Part shown: one piece after another, positions 8,401-15,631 of the stretch | Position numbering within the stretch: position 1 is the stretch's first letter | How the letters are laid out: each line of letters opens with the position of its first letter | Assembly: GCA_045617845.1 (NCBI GenBank) | Contig: JAZLJL010000048.1 | Location: 1 to 24,322 of the forward strand | DNA length: 24,322 nucleotides | Direction: 5' to 3' | Source of the DNA: UBA1181 sp045617845 | GTDB lineage: Bacteria; Bacteroidota; Bacteroidia; Bacteroidales; Paludibacteraceae | Notes under the pieces: model-generated | Seen by the model: only the letters and a program-made list of their open reading frames with translations | Database searches by the model: none | Told to the model about the DNA's origin: nothing | Program-made: the position numbers and the translations under genes

Positions 8401-10386
8401 ATTGGCCACCATATTCCCTTCTTCGTCAACGTTTAAGGACGTATCTGATGAGGATTCTTCGGATAGTTTGGTGTTCTCCTGTTGGGATTGATTGATGTCG
8501 ACTGCATTTAATTTCCAAATCGCTTTTTTCAAATCGGGGTTGTTGCCATGTTGCAAAGCCAATTTGAATAAGATGGTGGTTCCGGGACGTACATATTCAT
8601 TGTTCGGTTCACATATCATTTCTATTTTATCGCTAATGCAAAATGCGGAAAATTCATAAGTGGAAATAGGAATGCTTGAAAATGTCTCGCCTAACTTTTC
8701 ATAAAGATTGACTTTGAATTTATATTCTGTTTCGGTATTGATTGGGGTAAATTCAAAGGTTAATTTTCCGGCGTCAAATTTGGGATCGAAATCCGTCACC
8801 GGATTCTCTCCTGAACTTAATTCAATTTTAATCTGGTCATAATTGGGATCAAAGTCGATGTCCGTTTTAATTTTAAATATTGTCAATCGATTCTGTTCGA
8901 CATAAAACTTCTTGTTTTGTGTGAAAATCTTATCTGCCCGTGTGGTGAAATCAGGTCCCAAAATCTCTGAGATTTTATTTTTCGTCACGTTAATTATAAA
9001 ACAGCAATTGAAGTCAAAAGGTGGCTGAGGCGAATTCTTTTTCCCCTCTTGGATACTTTTGTATTTTTGGTAAATGTTTGGTTTTTTATTTGCGTAAGGT
9101 TTATTGCCTATGCCTTCAATTAAGTATTTCTCCTTTTCAAATTGGCCATAAGAGAAGGGGCTACCGACTTGGTCTTTAAATTGAAGGGTGGATTTGTCGA
9201 CATTTTTTCCTTTCATCTCCATAATCGCCCATGAAGTGCCAATTAAATTCTTTACTTCATCGGAAGGATTGGCGGAAAAAGTCATAACGGTGTTTTTCCT
9301 TATATTTATGGTTTTAATCTCCGATACCTTTCCCGAGCCAAAAGAATCAGTATTTTCATATTTAATGCTTTTTACTCCGAAAATCGAAGGTTCTTCCTCT
9401 TCTTTTTTTTCCTCTTGTCCTTCCTTTTTTTCTACTTTTATAGGAGTGTCGAATACTTCTGTTTCGAGAGAGGCAAGATCCCCAGAATTAGCAGACCCTT
9501 TCTGTCCAGATGTTACGCTGGTTATTTTCCCGTCTCCAAAGACATAACAATGCATCTCACTTTTATCTGTAATGATGTTTGCGGTTTTGCTTTTGATACA
9601 CGTTGTCATGTCCCACATTCCATTCATGTATTTGCAAAGTTTTCCACCTTGTATGTCCGGATTTAGAGAGCAAACGCCAAATGGTTGTGCCGGAGGATTG
9701 AACTGAACTTCTTTATCCGTAATTACTAGGCTGTTTTGCGCAAATAATGTCTGGTTTTGTGTAACTTGAATTTGAGCGGGAATCGGGGCTTGGCTCTTAT
9801 CACAACTGAACATGGCACCTTGAACACAGTAGTAAGCACCGGAATCTACATTTTTCGACGAGTTGTCTTCTTCCTCTTTTTCCTCTTCTTCTTTCTTTTC
9901 TTTTTTGGGTGACGTGGACGAAGCGCTCCCTGATGATTCTTGCGCACCTAGATTTTCGAGCTCCGTCTCTTCGTTTTCCACGAGACTTCCGTCTTTTGAG
10001 TCGGTTTCCGTCACTGGCTCTTTCTTGTCGATGTTTATGTTGTTCTCTTCTGTCATTCCTGGCGTTTCCGTCTTAGAGGATTCTAAAGGCGACGTTTGCG
10101 CATCATTGTTTGTTTTTGCTGTCGACTCCTCGGTGACAGCAGTGCCATCATTATTCGTTGTGATGCTAGAAGAAGCTAGGGTTGCCGAATCACTGGTTGA
10201 TTTTGAATCACCAGTTTTCGTCTCTTGAGCCTTGAGGTTAGAGTCGTTCTTCTTCTCAGTTATATCATCTTCTTTTTTGCCCTCTCCATTAGATGTGTTG
10301 TCTGAAGATTCATTTTCGGGGAAATATGAAGTCTTGCCCAAATCTTTGGTAGAGTTAATCTCATTCTCTCTCTTCGTCTGGAACAT
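5401..10386 (-). CDS. Giant T6SS effector: PAAR-like (DUF4280-type) tip with GH23-like and papain-like toxin domains
   Basis: This 1661-aa protein has a disordered S/T/E/K-rich N-terminus (1-180). A PAAR-like, DUF4280-type domain follows from about 183 (GAYYCVQGAMFSCDK to about 300), the part expected to cap the VgrG spike. A long beta-rich middle contains at least two related units (near 843, GFFDTQDRPISIIGHGQ; near 979, GFFADDEGALLTDVIKYGD). A lysozyme/transglycosylase-like domain of GH23 type has E1234 in VESHLNPA and GLIQ at 1252-1255. A CPIC...CLTC cysteine cluster lies at about 1437-1470. The C-terminal Cys/His hydrolase-like domain has C1520 in GGLNYCYF and H1582 in TDHFVVIIGR, a papain/C39-like arrangement. 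I infer a peptidoglycan toxin cleaving both glycan and peptide. It starts 3 bp after the 283-aa gene and is followed by the immunity lipoprotein. Domain calls are by motif only. Confidence 0.8.
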   Translation of the reverse strand: MFQTKRENEINSTKDLGKTSYFPENESSDNTSNGEGKKEDDITEKKNDSNLKAQETKTGDSKSTSDSATLASSSITTNNDGTAVTEESTAKTNNDAQTSPLESSKTETPGMTEENNINIDKKEPVTETDSKDGSLVENEETELENLGAQESSGSASSTSPKKEKKEEEEKEEEDNSSKNVDSGAYYCVQGAMFSCDKSQAPIPAQIQVTQNQTLFAQNSLVITDKEVQFNPPAQPFGVCSLNPDIQGGKLCKYMNGMWDMTTCIKSKTANIITDKSEMHCYVFGDGKITSVTSGQKGSANSGDLASLETEVFDTPIKVEKKEGQEEKKEEEEPSIFGVKSIKYENTDSFGSGKVSEIKTINIRKNTVMTFSANPSDEVKNLIGTSWAIMEMKGKNVDKSTLQFKDQVGSPFSYGQFEKEKYLIEGIGNKPYANKKPNIYQKYKSIQEGKKNSPQPPFDFNCCFIINVTKNKISEILGPDFTTRADKIFTQNKKFYVEQNRLTIFKIKTDIDFDPNYDQIKIELSSGENPVTDFDPKFDAGKLTFEFTPINTETEYKFKVNLYEKLGETFSSIPISTYEFSAFCISDKIEMICEPNNEYVRPGTTILFKLALQHGNNPDLKKAIWKLNAVDINQSQQENTKLSEESSSDTSLNVDEEGNMVANENDVNAIIDELEKADLSVNEGKAASQTTSQAGTTLEQKQLTVWDKLIYTFNQEGTNTISVHYNGLRDISDANFSTHTVNVCKQRLARLMILSANSYFYTNVIYDMKFDYLYPDKDKSDDTIINNTVSPASIDKELLTHNKLLFKKPGKYTIKSRLGNTPEVIQEIYVNESEVEEWGFFDTQDRPISIIGHGQTFCIKGSIPAWERITPKDAKNGPKSRHLSVKLICQKTCIWPKDKGGLDVSLDDNGNFTSDFLEVDKIIEANKNIFNGRSDRIVTFVVCNQPKIEVKGLSEAYGGVTMAKSILTFCNKFRIEGFFADDEGALLTDVIKYGDPVKVKLRMANITDQEAHEYRLRVYENEFGWDNCVFEKNLLESDDKLSDDKYIEIDIPTNQGDIQESQHEGEPGIPRHFYFRIETFKHKVIPVPFSVVPVIIPARTPVYTYPSKLVDYDYSLIANAKAIRQEKSKSDNEQSSTVVEAKNYFYQLKIVKEEEENEYQKTVSALAPVLVGQKLKKTKRKTKCGDCECEKADLPWGEKLTCSERKKVIKICAQLWGEENKYEMARNLMICMAVESHLNPAKEYGGEGSGACGLIQLTGDGASAVNDHIDRRMRQINKKIVGHETLTEEEEEITHIKKFENPGNTAQKNKMLKEMTLIQQLDYVKMYFDLPKYKKQTMDANDLYMAIFAPGGIGKSMDTVLYDKKNKPAEYEANESMDGEKYDEKSHKKIYGEKVGYVTKANACARVADDTYKGEFFKEKIFDCQGELNSPVFSDEICPICNKKHINVTDKSQFPGNNYQSMIQPDNTACCLTCKKIVTSGNPSISEVEGSPIWRQYSYKDFDTYRQNKPGDVVSGGLNYCYFQLALEDGRSLVFDEEKYQEALTYIDDELENGRAVVVGVNHHYRDDKPQTSRFYNDGVTDHFVVIIGRTCMRGKTVYIYWDVAGQVCKNRLYYFIQDHNGHYWNPYAWQNENEKTKNHNRTYKEYYLTQIRKNKVKKGKK

Positions 10387-10389
10387 AGG

Positions 10390-11241
10390 CTAATCCTTTT
10401 TAATTGTTAAACCACATTGTTTTACGAAATCACTATCGGACATTTCTGCAATCACATACATATCCAACTTTTTTAATATACCTATTTCGTCGAAAAGGCA
10501 TTTCATATCTAAATCAACGGTTAAATTATTTACTTGACGTTTGTTCAATCCTAAGTAGTCAGAAATGGCGCCGATGTCAGATTTGTTAGGATTAAATACG
10601 CCGTCGATTTTCAACATGGTTTCTCCAGATATATCGTAAATTTCCATATTCTCCGTTAGGATAAGGTTAGCATCTCCAAATAAAAACGGGAATTGCTTAT
10701 CCCGGGTTATGAGACCATTGTCTCCATAGTCCAACCAATATCCGTGAAAAAAACAGTTGTAAATGAGGTTGTTGCTTACCATGTTAAAAAAGAGGCTGTC
10801 ATCTTTCATGTGTTGGTCGAGCTCTTTTGTCCATCTGTGTATTTCCGCAATTACATTTGGGTCTTCACTTACAAAAAAATCATCTAAATATATCTTTGTT
10901 AATTCCCATTTTCTCAGAACTTCTTCTCTATTTAGAATTTCGCCTATGCTGCCATCCGGTGTCAATTGTAAGTCTAATTTATAAAGAGGTTCTTCCGACT
11001 TAATGAAATAATTGTCTAAAATATTTTTGCAAATTTTAGTACCATCCTTTTTTTGGTTGGTACGCAATACTTTTACAATTCTCTCCGGCGCATTCGCTTT
11101 CTCGATAGTGAGATTCAGATTCTCTGTGAAAAGAGACTCTGAACCACCATTGTGATATTGCTGACCATGAAGGATAACCATTTTTTTTACGGAGTAGTTT
11201 CTTGTCTCCTTTTCTTGCGTTGTATGCAAACCTAGTTCCAT
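10390..11241 (-). CDS. Unrecognised 283-aa protein between VgrG and effector; candidate effector-loading adaptor
   Basis: This soluble, mixed alpha/beta-looking protein has no signal peptide, membrane helix or catalytic motif that I recognise. It starts MELGLHTTQEKETRNYSVKK and ends in a basic KKD tail. Its gene lies 11 bp after vgrG and 3 bp before the giant effector, so the three are almost certainly cotranscribed. In other T6SS loci the gene between a VgrG and its cargo often encodes an adaptor or chaperone (for example DUF4123, DUF1795 or DUF2169 proteins) that docks the toxin on the spike. I see no clear match to those families, so the adaptor role rests on position only. Confidence 0.6.
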   Translation of the reverse strand: MELGLHTTQEKETRNYSVKKMVILHGQQYHNGGSESLFTENLNLTIEKANAPERIVKVLRTNQKKDGTKICKNILDNYFIKSEEPLYKLDLQLTPDGSIGEILNREEVLRKWELTKIYLDDFFVSEDPNVIAEIHRWTKELDQHMKDDSLFFNMVSNNLIYNCFFHGYWLDYGDNGLITRDKQFPFLFGDANLILTENMEIYDISGETMLKIDGVFNPNKSDIGAISDYLGLNKRQVNNLTVDLDMKCLFDEIGILKKLDMYVIAEMSDSDFVKQCGLTIKKD

Positions 11242-11252
11242 ATTCGAGTCCC

Positions 11253-13127
11253 CTAATAAAGATTAATTTTCCCTTTGCTTTGAGTGTCGATATCGCCTCC
11301 AGAAGACAAAACGAGATTCTCTTTCGTGCTGTCAATGCCAATCTTTTTAGAATTCATTTCTATTTTAGATTTGGCCTTTATTGAAAGTTCATCAGATTCA
11401 TGCTGCTCCTTTTCGGAAATTTTTTCCGTTAAATTTTTTCCGTGGACGTTAATACTTTCTCCTGAAATGAACGTAGTGGACTCGCCGGCATAAGTCGATA
11501 AATCCTTGTCCGAATTAACCGTAATATCCTTTCCCGCATTAATCGTTACCACGTTAGATGCATCTAAGTGTATGTCATTTCCCAAAAGATTTATGGACCC
11601 CAATGTTTTTAAAGTAATCGATCCGCTTGCGCTATTTATATTGATGATATTGTCATAATCATCTTTGATGGTTATGCCAAAATCATTTCCTTCTGAATCG
11701 TTGAATATAATCTTATGCCCGCTCTTCGTCACGATGCTATGGATATTGTTGCCGTCCCCTCCACCTTGTCCATTTTTGCCGGTGAACATGCTACCCGACA
11801 CATACGGGCGGTTAGGGTCTCCGTTGACGTATCCCACCATCACCATATCGCCCACTTCAGGGACGAACACCAGGCCGCGGTTCTTCATGCCGCTTCCCCC
11901 CGCATCGGGACTCTGCACACGGACCCAGTTCGTATTCTTCCCCAAAGGGCCTTGCCAGCCAAGCTGCACCTGCACACGTCCCATTTGTTGAGGGTCATCG
12001 TTGCTGGTGACATACCCCACTTCCGGATAAGCCACACGGGGCTCGAAGGATGGTATGCTCTCGAAGCCCACGGGAGAGGCCTTGAAGAAATTGGAGTAGT
12101 TACCCGTATCATCCACCACATGGACAAGCTCCATGATGCGGTACTTGCCCAACGAACGGACACCCATCCCATCCGGGAAAATCAACTCGACCAATCCGCC
12201 AAGTTTCAGCCTGCTGGTACGGGTGACACCCTCCACGGAGAGCATGGAACCATCCAAAGACGACTGGCGCGACTTCAGGATCTCCTTCATCTGCTGCTCA
12301 TTGGTGACGGGATACTCACCTACCACAAAAGATTTCTTGGCGGGATCGAAAAGCGAAGCGCTCAACTTATCCACATTACGCAACAAGCCAGGAAGAGGAC
12401 GAGGATCGGAACTAGTCCAATACGTGGAATCATCCGCAGGGATATAGCCATATCGGCTCATGTTACGCTGTTTGCCCGACGCGATGGTGCGAAGGCTGAT
12501 CAAATCCTGTTGGAATGTCAGCCTAACCGTCTGCTGATCGTTCGGCACACCGAAATTCAAATTCTTACCGTCATAATAGAACAACTCGCTGAAAGTGCTC
12601 GACAGGCGGTTCAAGAAACGCCATGGAGTCTCGTTGTAACGGGCCACATAAGGAAGGACACCCGTAAACTTCGGGTTGCAAACCACGGAAGAGGCGGCGT
12701 CCTGCGCACTCTGCACCACCTCCGAAAAGATAGACTTCAACGTCATGTCGCAGAAAGAATCCATGCCCCTCGCCTCGTCCAACTTGATTACCCGTCCATG
12801 CCCGAAGAGATGGACGAGATTACTTTCGTGAGGTCTATACCCGTAACCGTCGTTCCACGACCCGAACTCCACATTGGTGACGTAACCACTGAACTCACAA
12901 GACTCCTTGGAAGAAGCGTGGGTGAACTCTATGAAAGCCTCCTGTCCGACATACTCCATAATCTTCTCAGGATCCAACTTCCATAACTCGGTCGACGACC
13001 TAAGCGCAAAAGAAACCTCAAAATTGTGGATTTCATTCACGGTCTGTTCCAACCGGATTGTTTCGCACTGGATTTTTTCCCTGTTTATGTAGACACTAGG
13101 TACTACGATGTTTAATGACATGTCCAT
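11253..13127 (-). CDS. vgrG: T6SS spike protein VgrG (TssI)
   Basis: This 624-aa protein forms the trimeric needle tip of a type VI secretion system. The first ~360 residues are the gp27-like region (YNETPWRFLNRLSSTFSELF is typical). From about 363 to 450 lies the gp5-type OB-fold (EVGYVTSNDDPQQMGRVQVQ, then NWVRVQSPDAG and FVPEVGDMVMVGYVNGDPNR). A glycine-rich hinge (GKNGQGGGDGNN) leads into a repetitive beta-helix spike of short I/V/N-rich strands to the C-terminus. The length is normal for Bacteroidetes VgrG without a toxin extension, so cargo is probably carried by the downstream PAAR-like effector. Start ATG 13127; a second in-frame ATG lies two codons on. Base composition drops sharply after the OB-fold, at about 11760. 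It heads the cargo operon. Confidence 0.93.
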   Translation of the reverse strand: MDMSLNIVVPSVYINREKIQCETIRLEQTVNEIHNFEVSFALRSSTELWKLDPEKIMEYVGQEAFIEFTHASSKESCEFSGYVTNVEFGSWNDGYGYRPHESNLVHLFGHGRVIKLDEARGMDSFCDMTLKSIFSEVVQSAQDAASSVVCNPKFTGVLPYVARYNETPWRFLNRLSSTFSELFYYDGKNLNFGVPNDQQTVRLTFQQDLISLRTIASGKQRNMSRYGYIPADDSTYWTSSDPRPLPGLLRNVDKLSASLFDPAKKSFVVGEYPVTNEQQMKEILKSRQSSLDGSMLSVEGVTRTSRLKLGGLVELIFPDGMGVRSLGKYRIMELVHVVDDTGNYSNFFKASPVGFESIPSFEPRVAYPEVGYVTSNDDPQQMGRVQVQLGWQGPLGKNTNWVRVQSPDAGGSGMKNRGLVFVPEVGDMVMVGYVNGDPNRPYVSGSMFTGKNGQGGGDGNNIHSIVTKSGHKIIFNDSEGNDFGITIKDDYDNIININSASGSITLKTLGSINLLGNDIHLDASNVVTINAGKDITVNSDKDLSTYAGESTTFISGESINVHGKNLTEKISEKEQHESDELSIKAKSKIEMNSKKIGIDSTKENLVLSSGGDIDTQSKGKINLY

Positions 13128-13160
13128 ACGACCAAAACTATTTTAATACATAACATAACG

Positions 13161-13191
13161 CAAAGAAATAAAAAAACAAAGAGACGAACAA
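13161..13191 (-). promoter_or_regulatory. Possible promoter of the vgrG operon
   Basis: On the minus strand TTTCTTTG (13168-13161) resembles the Bacteroidetes -7 element TAnnTTTG, and TTGT (13191-13188) lies 19 bp upstream at the -33 position. The match is imperfect (TT for TA). The rest of 13200-13408 is AT-rich and holds nothing I recognise. Confidence 0.35.
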
Positions 13192-13408
13192 CTTTTCTCA
13201 TCTATTTTTAAGTAGTGATGCGCAATAATTCCACAAATTCGCCATTAAGCGGCATAAATCAATAGCGCATTTTTTAAAGGCACAAAAAAACAAAAAAACT
13301 CAAATCTTAAGCCAACAAATTAGCAACCTAAAAATCAAGTATTTAGTGCAATAATTATTTAGCATTTTTATGTTATAACATTTTTTAAGAAAAATAAGAC
13401 GGGAATAA

Positions 13409-13439
13409 TTTGCTATAAAGAAAAGAAGCCGTACCTTTG
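13409..13439 (+). promoter_or_regulatory. Bacteroidetes-type promoter of the tRNA gene
   Basis: TTTG at 13409-13412 (-33) and TACCTTTG at 13432-13439 (-7, consensus TAnnTTTG) are separated by 19 bp, a full match to the known Bacteroidetes housekeeping promoter. Transcription would begin a few bases after 13439, about 25 bases before the tRNA. Confidence 0.8.
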
Positions 13440-13469
13440 CAGTACGATTTCGGAAGGGAATCGGTCATA

Positions 13470-13542
13470 TGCGGGATGGAGCAGTTGGCAGCTCGTTGGG
13501 CTCATAACCCAAAGGTCACAAGTTCGAGTCTTGTTCCCGCAA
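13470..13542 (+). tRNA. tRNA-Met (CAU), initiator-like
   Basis: The sequence folds as a complete 73-nt cloverleaf. The acceptor stem TGCGGGA/TCCCGCA has 7 pairs, the D stem is GAGC/GCTC, the anticodon stem TTGGG/CCCAA carries loop CTCATAA (anticodon CAT), and the T stem is ACAAG/CTTGT with loop TTCGAGT. The discriminator base is A and CCA is not encoded. Three G:C pairs at the anticodon-loop end (GGG/CCC) and the A11:U24 pair mark an initiator tRNA. Unusually, position 1:72 is U:A rather than the C:A mismatch of E. coli initiators. Confidence 0.93.
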
Positions 13543-13544
13543 CG

Positions 13545-13575
13545 AAAACCTCAATAGCGATATTGAGGTTTTTTT
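13545..13575 (+). terminator. Intrinsic terminator after the tRNA
   Basis: AACCTCAATA (13547-13556) pairs perfectly with TATTGAGGTT (13561-13570) around a GCGA loop. Flanking A and T bases extend the stem by two pairs, and a run of T to 13575 follows. It begins 3 bases after the tRNA end. Confidence 0.9.
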
Positions 13576-13667
13576 ATATGTTTTTTCGTGACAAATAATT
13601 CCAAAAAAGAAAAAAAAACATTTAATTTGCAGAAAATAAAAAATATTAACAGATAAAATAGTTCAAA

Positions 13668-13844
13668 ATGAATACAGCATTAAGATACTTAGGCGTAATC
13701 GTCATCCTCATCGGTGTTGTGTGCCTCATGATGCATTTCTTCGGAGTAGTTTCAGGCAATGGTATTTTGGCCACTGCTGCGATTATGTTTGTCCTCGGAC
13801 TAATCGGACAAATCATCGTCAATAAATTCTTTCTGAACGACTAA
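13668..13844 (+). CDS. Small membrane protein, 58 aa
   Basis: ATG at 13668 to TAA at 13842-13844 encodes 58 residues, starting MNTALRYLGVIVILIGVVCL. There are two hydrophobic segments (about residues 6-28 and 33-51) separated by GVVSGNG, with a short charged end (NKFFLND), so a two-helix inner-membrane hairpin is likely. Similar unnamed small proteins are common in Bacteroidales as far as I recall; the role is unknown. A weak -7-like TTAATTTG at 13622-13629 precedes it. It stands alone between the tRNA terminator and a bidirectional terminator, so it is probably its own transcription unit. Confidence 0.75.
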   Translation: MNTALRYLGVIVILIGVVCLMMHFFGVVSGNGILATAAIMFVLGLIGQIIVNKFFLND

Positions 13845-13860
13845 CCGAAAGGGGAAAGAC

Positions 13861-13898
13861 AAAAAAGCGTCGTTTCAATGAAACGACGCTTTTTTTTT
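13861..13898. terminator. Bidirectional intrinsic terminator
   Basis: AGCGTCGTTTC (13866-13876) pairs perfectly with GAAACGACGCT (13880-13890) around a 3-nt loop. An A-run lies to the left and a T-run to the right, so it can end transcription from both the small membrane-protein gene on the plus strand and the S4-domain gene converging on the minus strand. Confidence 0.92.
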
Positions 13899-13907
13899 GT
13901 GGGATAT

Positions 13908-14129
13908 TCACTCCGACACGGCGATCTCGAAACGGTCGAAACAGATGATGTCGCCACTGACAATCTTCGCGCGCTTCCTCAACTCGACAGAACCGTTTCT
14001 AAGCACCAACCCTTCCGTGACGACGGTTTGGGCTTCACTACCAGATCCGACCACATGGGTGGCCTTTAAGAGTTGGATGAGAGGTATGAACGTCTCCCCC
14101 TCCCTCAACGTAAATTGTATTTTTTCCAT
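13908..14129 (-). CDS. Small S4-domain RNA-binding protein (YbcJ/YaaA-like)
   Basis: This 73-aa protein is one S4-like RNA-binding fold: FTLREGETFIPLIQLLKATH, then VVGSGSEAQTVVTEGLVLRN and ELRKRAKIVSGDIICF. The IPLIQLLK helix, the EA...V..G.V..NG turn and the RKRAKI basic patch are typical of the stand-alone YbcJ/YaaA family, whose length it matches. Such proteins are thought to bind structured RNA or ribosomal particles; the exact target is not established. It is transcribed alone, converging on the small membrane-protein gene across a shared terminator and diverging from proC with a 97-bp gap. Confidence 0.85.
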   Translation of the reverse strand: MEKIQFTLREGETFIPLIQLLKATHVVGSGSEAQTVVTEGLVLRNGSVELRKRAKIVSGDIICFDRFEIAVSE

Positions 14130-14183
14130 CGGGCAATTAATATATTAGATTGCGAAATTAAGCATTAATGTTGGAATAATTGC

Positions 14184-14191
14184 TAACTTTG
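14184..14191 (+). promoter_or_regulatory. Possible -7 element for the proC operon
   Basis: TAACTTTG fits the Bacteroidetes -7 consensus TAnnTTTG and lies 35 bp before the proC ATG. I see no good TTTG at the -33 position, so the promoter call is tentative. Confidence 0.45.
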
Positions 14192-14226
14192 CAATTTGGT
14201 TATTAGCGCATATAATTTTTATTGAT

Positions 14227-15003
14227 ATGAAGATAGCATTCATCGGCGCCGGGAACATGGGTGGCGCCATCGTCAAAGGTTTATACCTCAGCAAAGCATG
14301 CAAAGCGGACGAACTATTCGTCGCAGATGCCAGTGAAGAGACATTGAAGAATATCTCAAAGATTAGCAAGAACATTTTCACGACGACCAACAACTGCGAG
14401 GCTGTTAAGGAAGCCGACTACATCCTCATCGCGGTAAAACCATGGTTGGTAGACACGGTACTCGAAGGCATCAAATCTTCCATTAACCCTAAGCAAACAA
14501 TCATCTCCATCGCCGCTGGCGTGGATCTCAGCCATATCGCCGACATCCTCGGCAAAGAATATTCGCTCTTCAGAGTGTTGCCGAACACGGCTGTCGCCTT
14601 GCTCGCCGGCATGAACTTCGTATGCTCGCTCAACACGAACAAGGAGCAAGAGGATTTCGTCCTCGGCCTCTTCAACAAACTGGGTAGGGCCATCATCATC
14701 CCGGAGAAACAGATGAGCGCCTTCACAAGCGTCTCTTCCTGCGGTATCGCATACGCTCTCCGCTACTTGCGCGCGGCAACCGAAGGAGCGGTGGAATTGG
14801 GCATCCGCCCGGACATCGCCCAAGAAGTGATCGCACAGACCATGATCGGCGCAGCCGAACTGATCCTCAAGAACAAGACGAACGCCGAATACGAAATCGA
14901 CAAAGTGACCACCCCTGGCGGATGGACCATCAAAGGTCTGAACGCCATGGAAGAGCACGGTTTCACCAACGCGGTCATCAAAGGCATCAAAGCAAACAAT
15001 TAA
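14227..15003 (+). CDS. proC: Pyrroline-5-carboxylate reductase
   Basis: It catalyses the last step of proline synthesis, the NAD(P)H-dependent reduction of 1-pyrroline-5-carboxylate, in the cytosol. The 258-aa protein has the usual size. The Rossmann signature FIGAGNMGGAI is at residues 5-15, AVKPW is near 74, RVLPNTAV is near 117, and the C-terminal family signature TTPGGWTIKGLNAMEEHGF is close to the end. The start ATG at 14227 places the dinucleotide loop at the normal distance from the N-terminus. It is the first gene of a long plus-strand run that also contains proB, with a duplicated regulator-ligase module between them; proA is not in the window. Confidence 0.96.
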   Translation: MKIAFIGAGNMGGAIVKGLYLSKACKADELFVADASEETLKNISKISKNIFTTTNNCEAVKEADYILIAVKPWLVDTVLEGIKSSINPKQTIISIAAGVDLSHIADILGKEYSLFRVLPNTAVALLAGMNFVCSLNTNKEQEDFVLGLFNKLGRAIIIPEKQMSAFTSVSSCGIAYALRYLRAATEGAVELGIRPDIAQEVIAQTMIGAAELILKNKTNAEYEIDKVTTPGGWTIKGLNAMEEHGFTNAVIKGIKANN

Positions 15004-15043
15004 ACAACAACTAAACCAGGTCTCATCCTGATTAACGGACAAT

Positions 15044-15595
15044 ATGGTAAACGAGCAAATCAAACAGATAGCTTCACGCATGAAATGCTTACGTGAAGAC
15101 CTAGAAATGACGACGGAGCAACTCGCTGAGGCCTGCGCCATTTCAAACGAGGAATATACCGCCTACGAAAGCGGGGAAAAAGACATTCCCGTGAGCATCC
15201 TCCATTGCATATCACAAAAATGCGGCGTCGAAATGACTACACTCCTCTTCGGAGAAGACCCGCACATGAAGACCTACTACCTCACCAGGAAGGGAGAAGG
15301 AACCGCCATGGAACGAACCAAAGCTTACAAATACCAATCTTTGGCGGCTGGCTTCATCGACAGAAAAGGCGACCCTTTCATCGTGACAGTAGAACCCAAC
15401 GACGCACCTATCCACCTCAACTCCCACCCGGGACAAGAGTTCAACATGGTGCTACAAGGCAGTATGCTCATCAGCATCAACGGCAAAGAGTTGACACTCG
15501 AAGAAGGCGACAGCATCTACTTCGACTCCAACAAACTCCACGGAATGAAGGCGCTCAACAACAAGACCGTCAAATTCCTCGCCATCATCATGTAG
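15044..15595 (+). CDS. XRE-family regulator with C-terminal cupin domain, copy A
   Basis: This 183-aa protein has a helix-turn-helix of the XRE/Cro type at about residues 5-68 (LREDLEMTTEQLAEACAISN, YESGEKDIP) and a cupin_2 barrel at about 100-183 (HPGQEFNMVLQGSMLISING, EEGDSIYFDSNKLHGMKAL). This architecture is typical of regulators whose cupin senses a small ligand. It lies 40 bp after proC and 36 bp before an acyl-CoA ligase gene, so it probably controls or senses the ligase's carboxylic-acid substrate; this is inference. Copy B (17316-17867) has the same length with 17 differences that I count by eye, mostly conservative. The cupin metal ligands are only partly visible (one HxGxEF histidine and a later LHG histidine). 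Confidence 0.9.
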   Translation: MVNEQIKQIASRMKCLREDLEMTTEQLAEACAISNEEYTAYESGEKDIPVSILHCISQKCGVEMTTLLFGEDPHMKTYYLTRKGEGTAMERTKAYKYQSLAAGFIDRKGDPFIVTVEPNDAPIHLNSHPGQEFNMVLQGSMLISINGKELTLEEGDSIYFDSNKLHGMKALNNKTVKFLAIIM

Positions 15596-15631
15596 CATAC
15601 GCATCCATTCAACAAGACAAAACTGACCTTT

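Noticed and set aside
5401..10386. Giant effector as an Rhs/YD-repeat toxin
   Set aside because: No YD repeats or Rhs core motif (DPxGxL) are present; the middle is made of other beta-rich modules.
11715..12986. Long 423-codon open frame on the plus strand
   Set aside because: It is antisense to vgrG in its GC-rich part, where stop codons are rare; the product is His/Arg/Leu-rich with no domain, while the minus-strand frame has clear VgrG motifs.
13470..13542. tRNA gene as an attachment site for a mobile island carrying the T6SS cargo
   Set aside because: The cargo lies on the 5' side of the tRNA, the 3' end leads straight into a terminator and housekeeping genes, and no integrase or duplicated tRNA 3' end is visible.
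14356..15141. 261-codon open frame on the minus strand
   Set aside because: It lies antisense to proC and the start of the regulator gene; the plus strand has full pyrroline-5-carboxylate reductase motifs.
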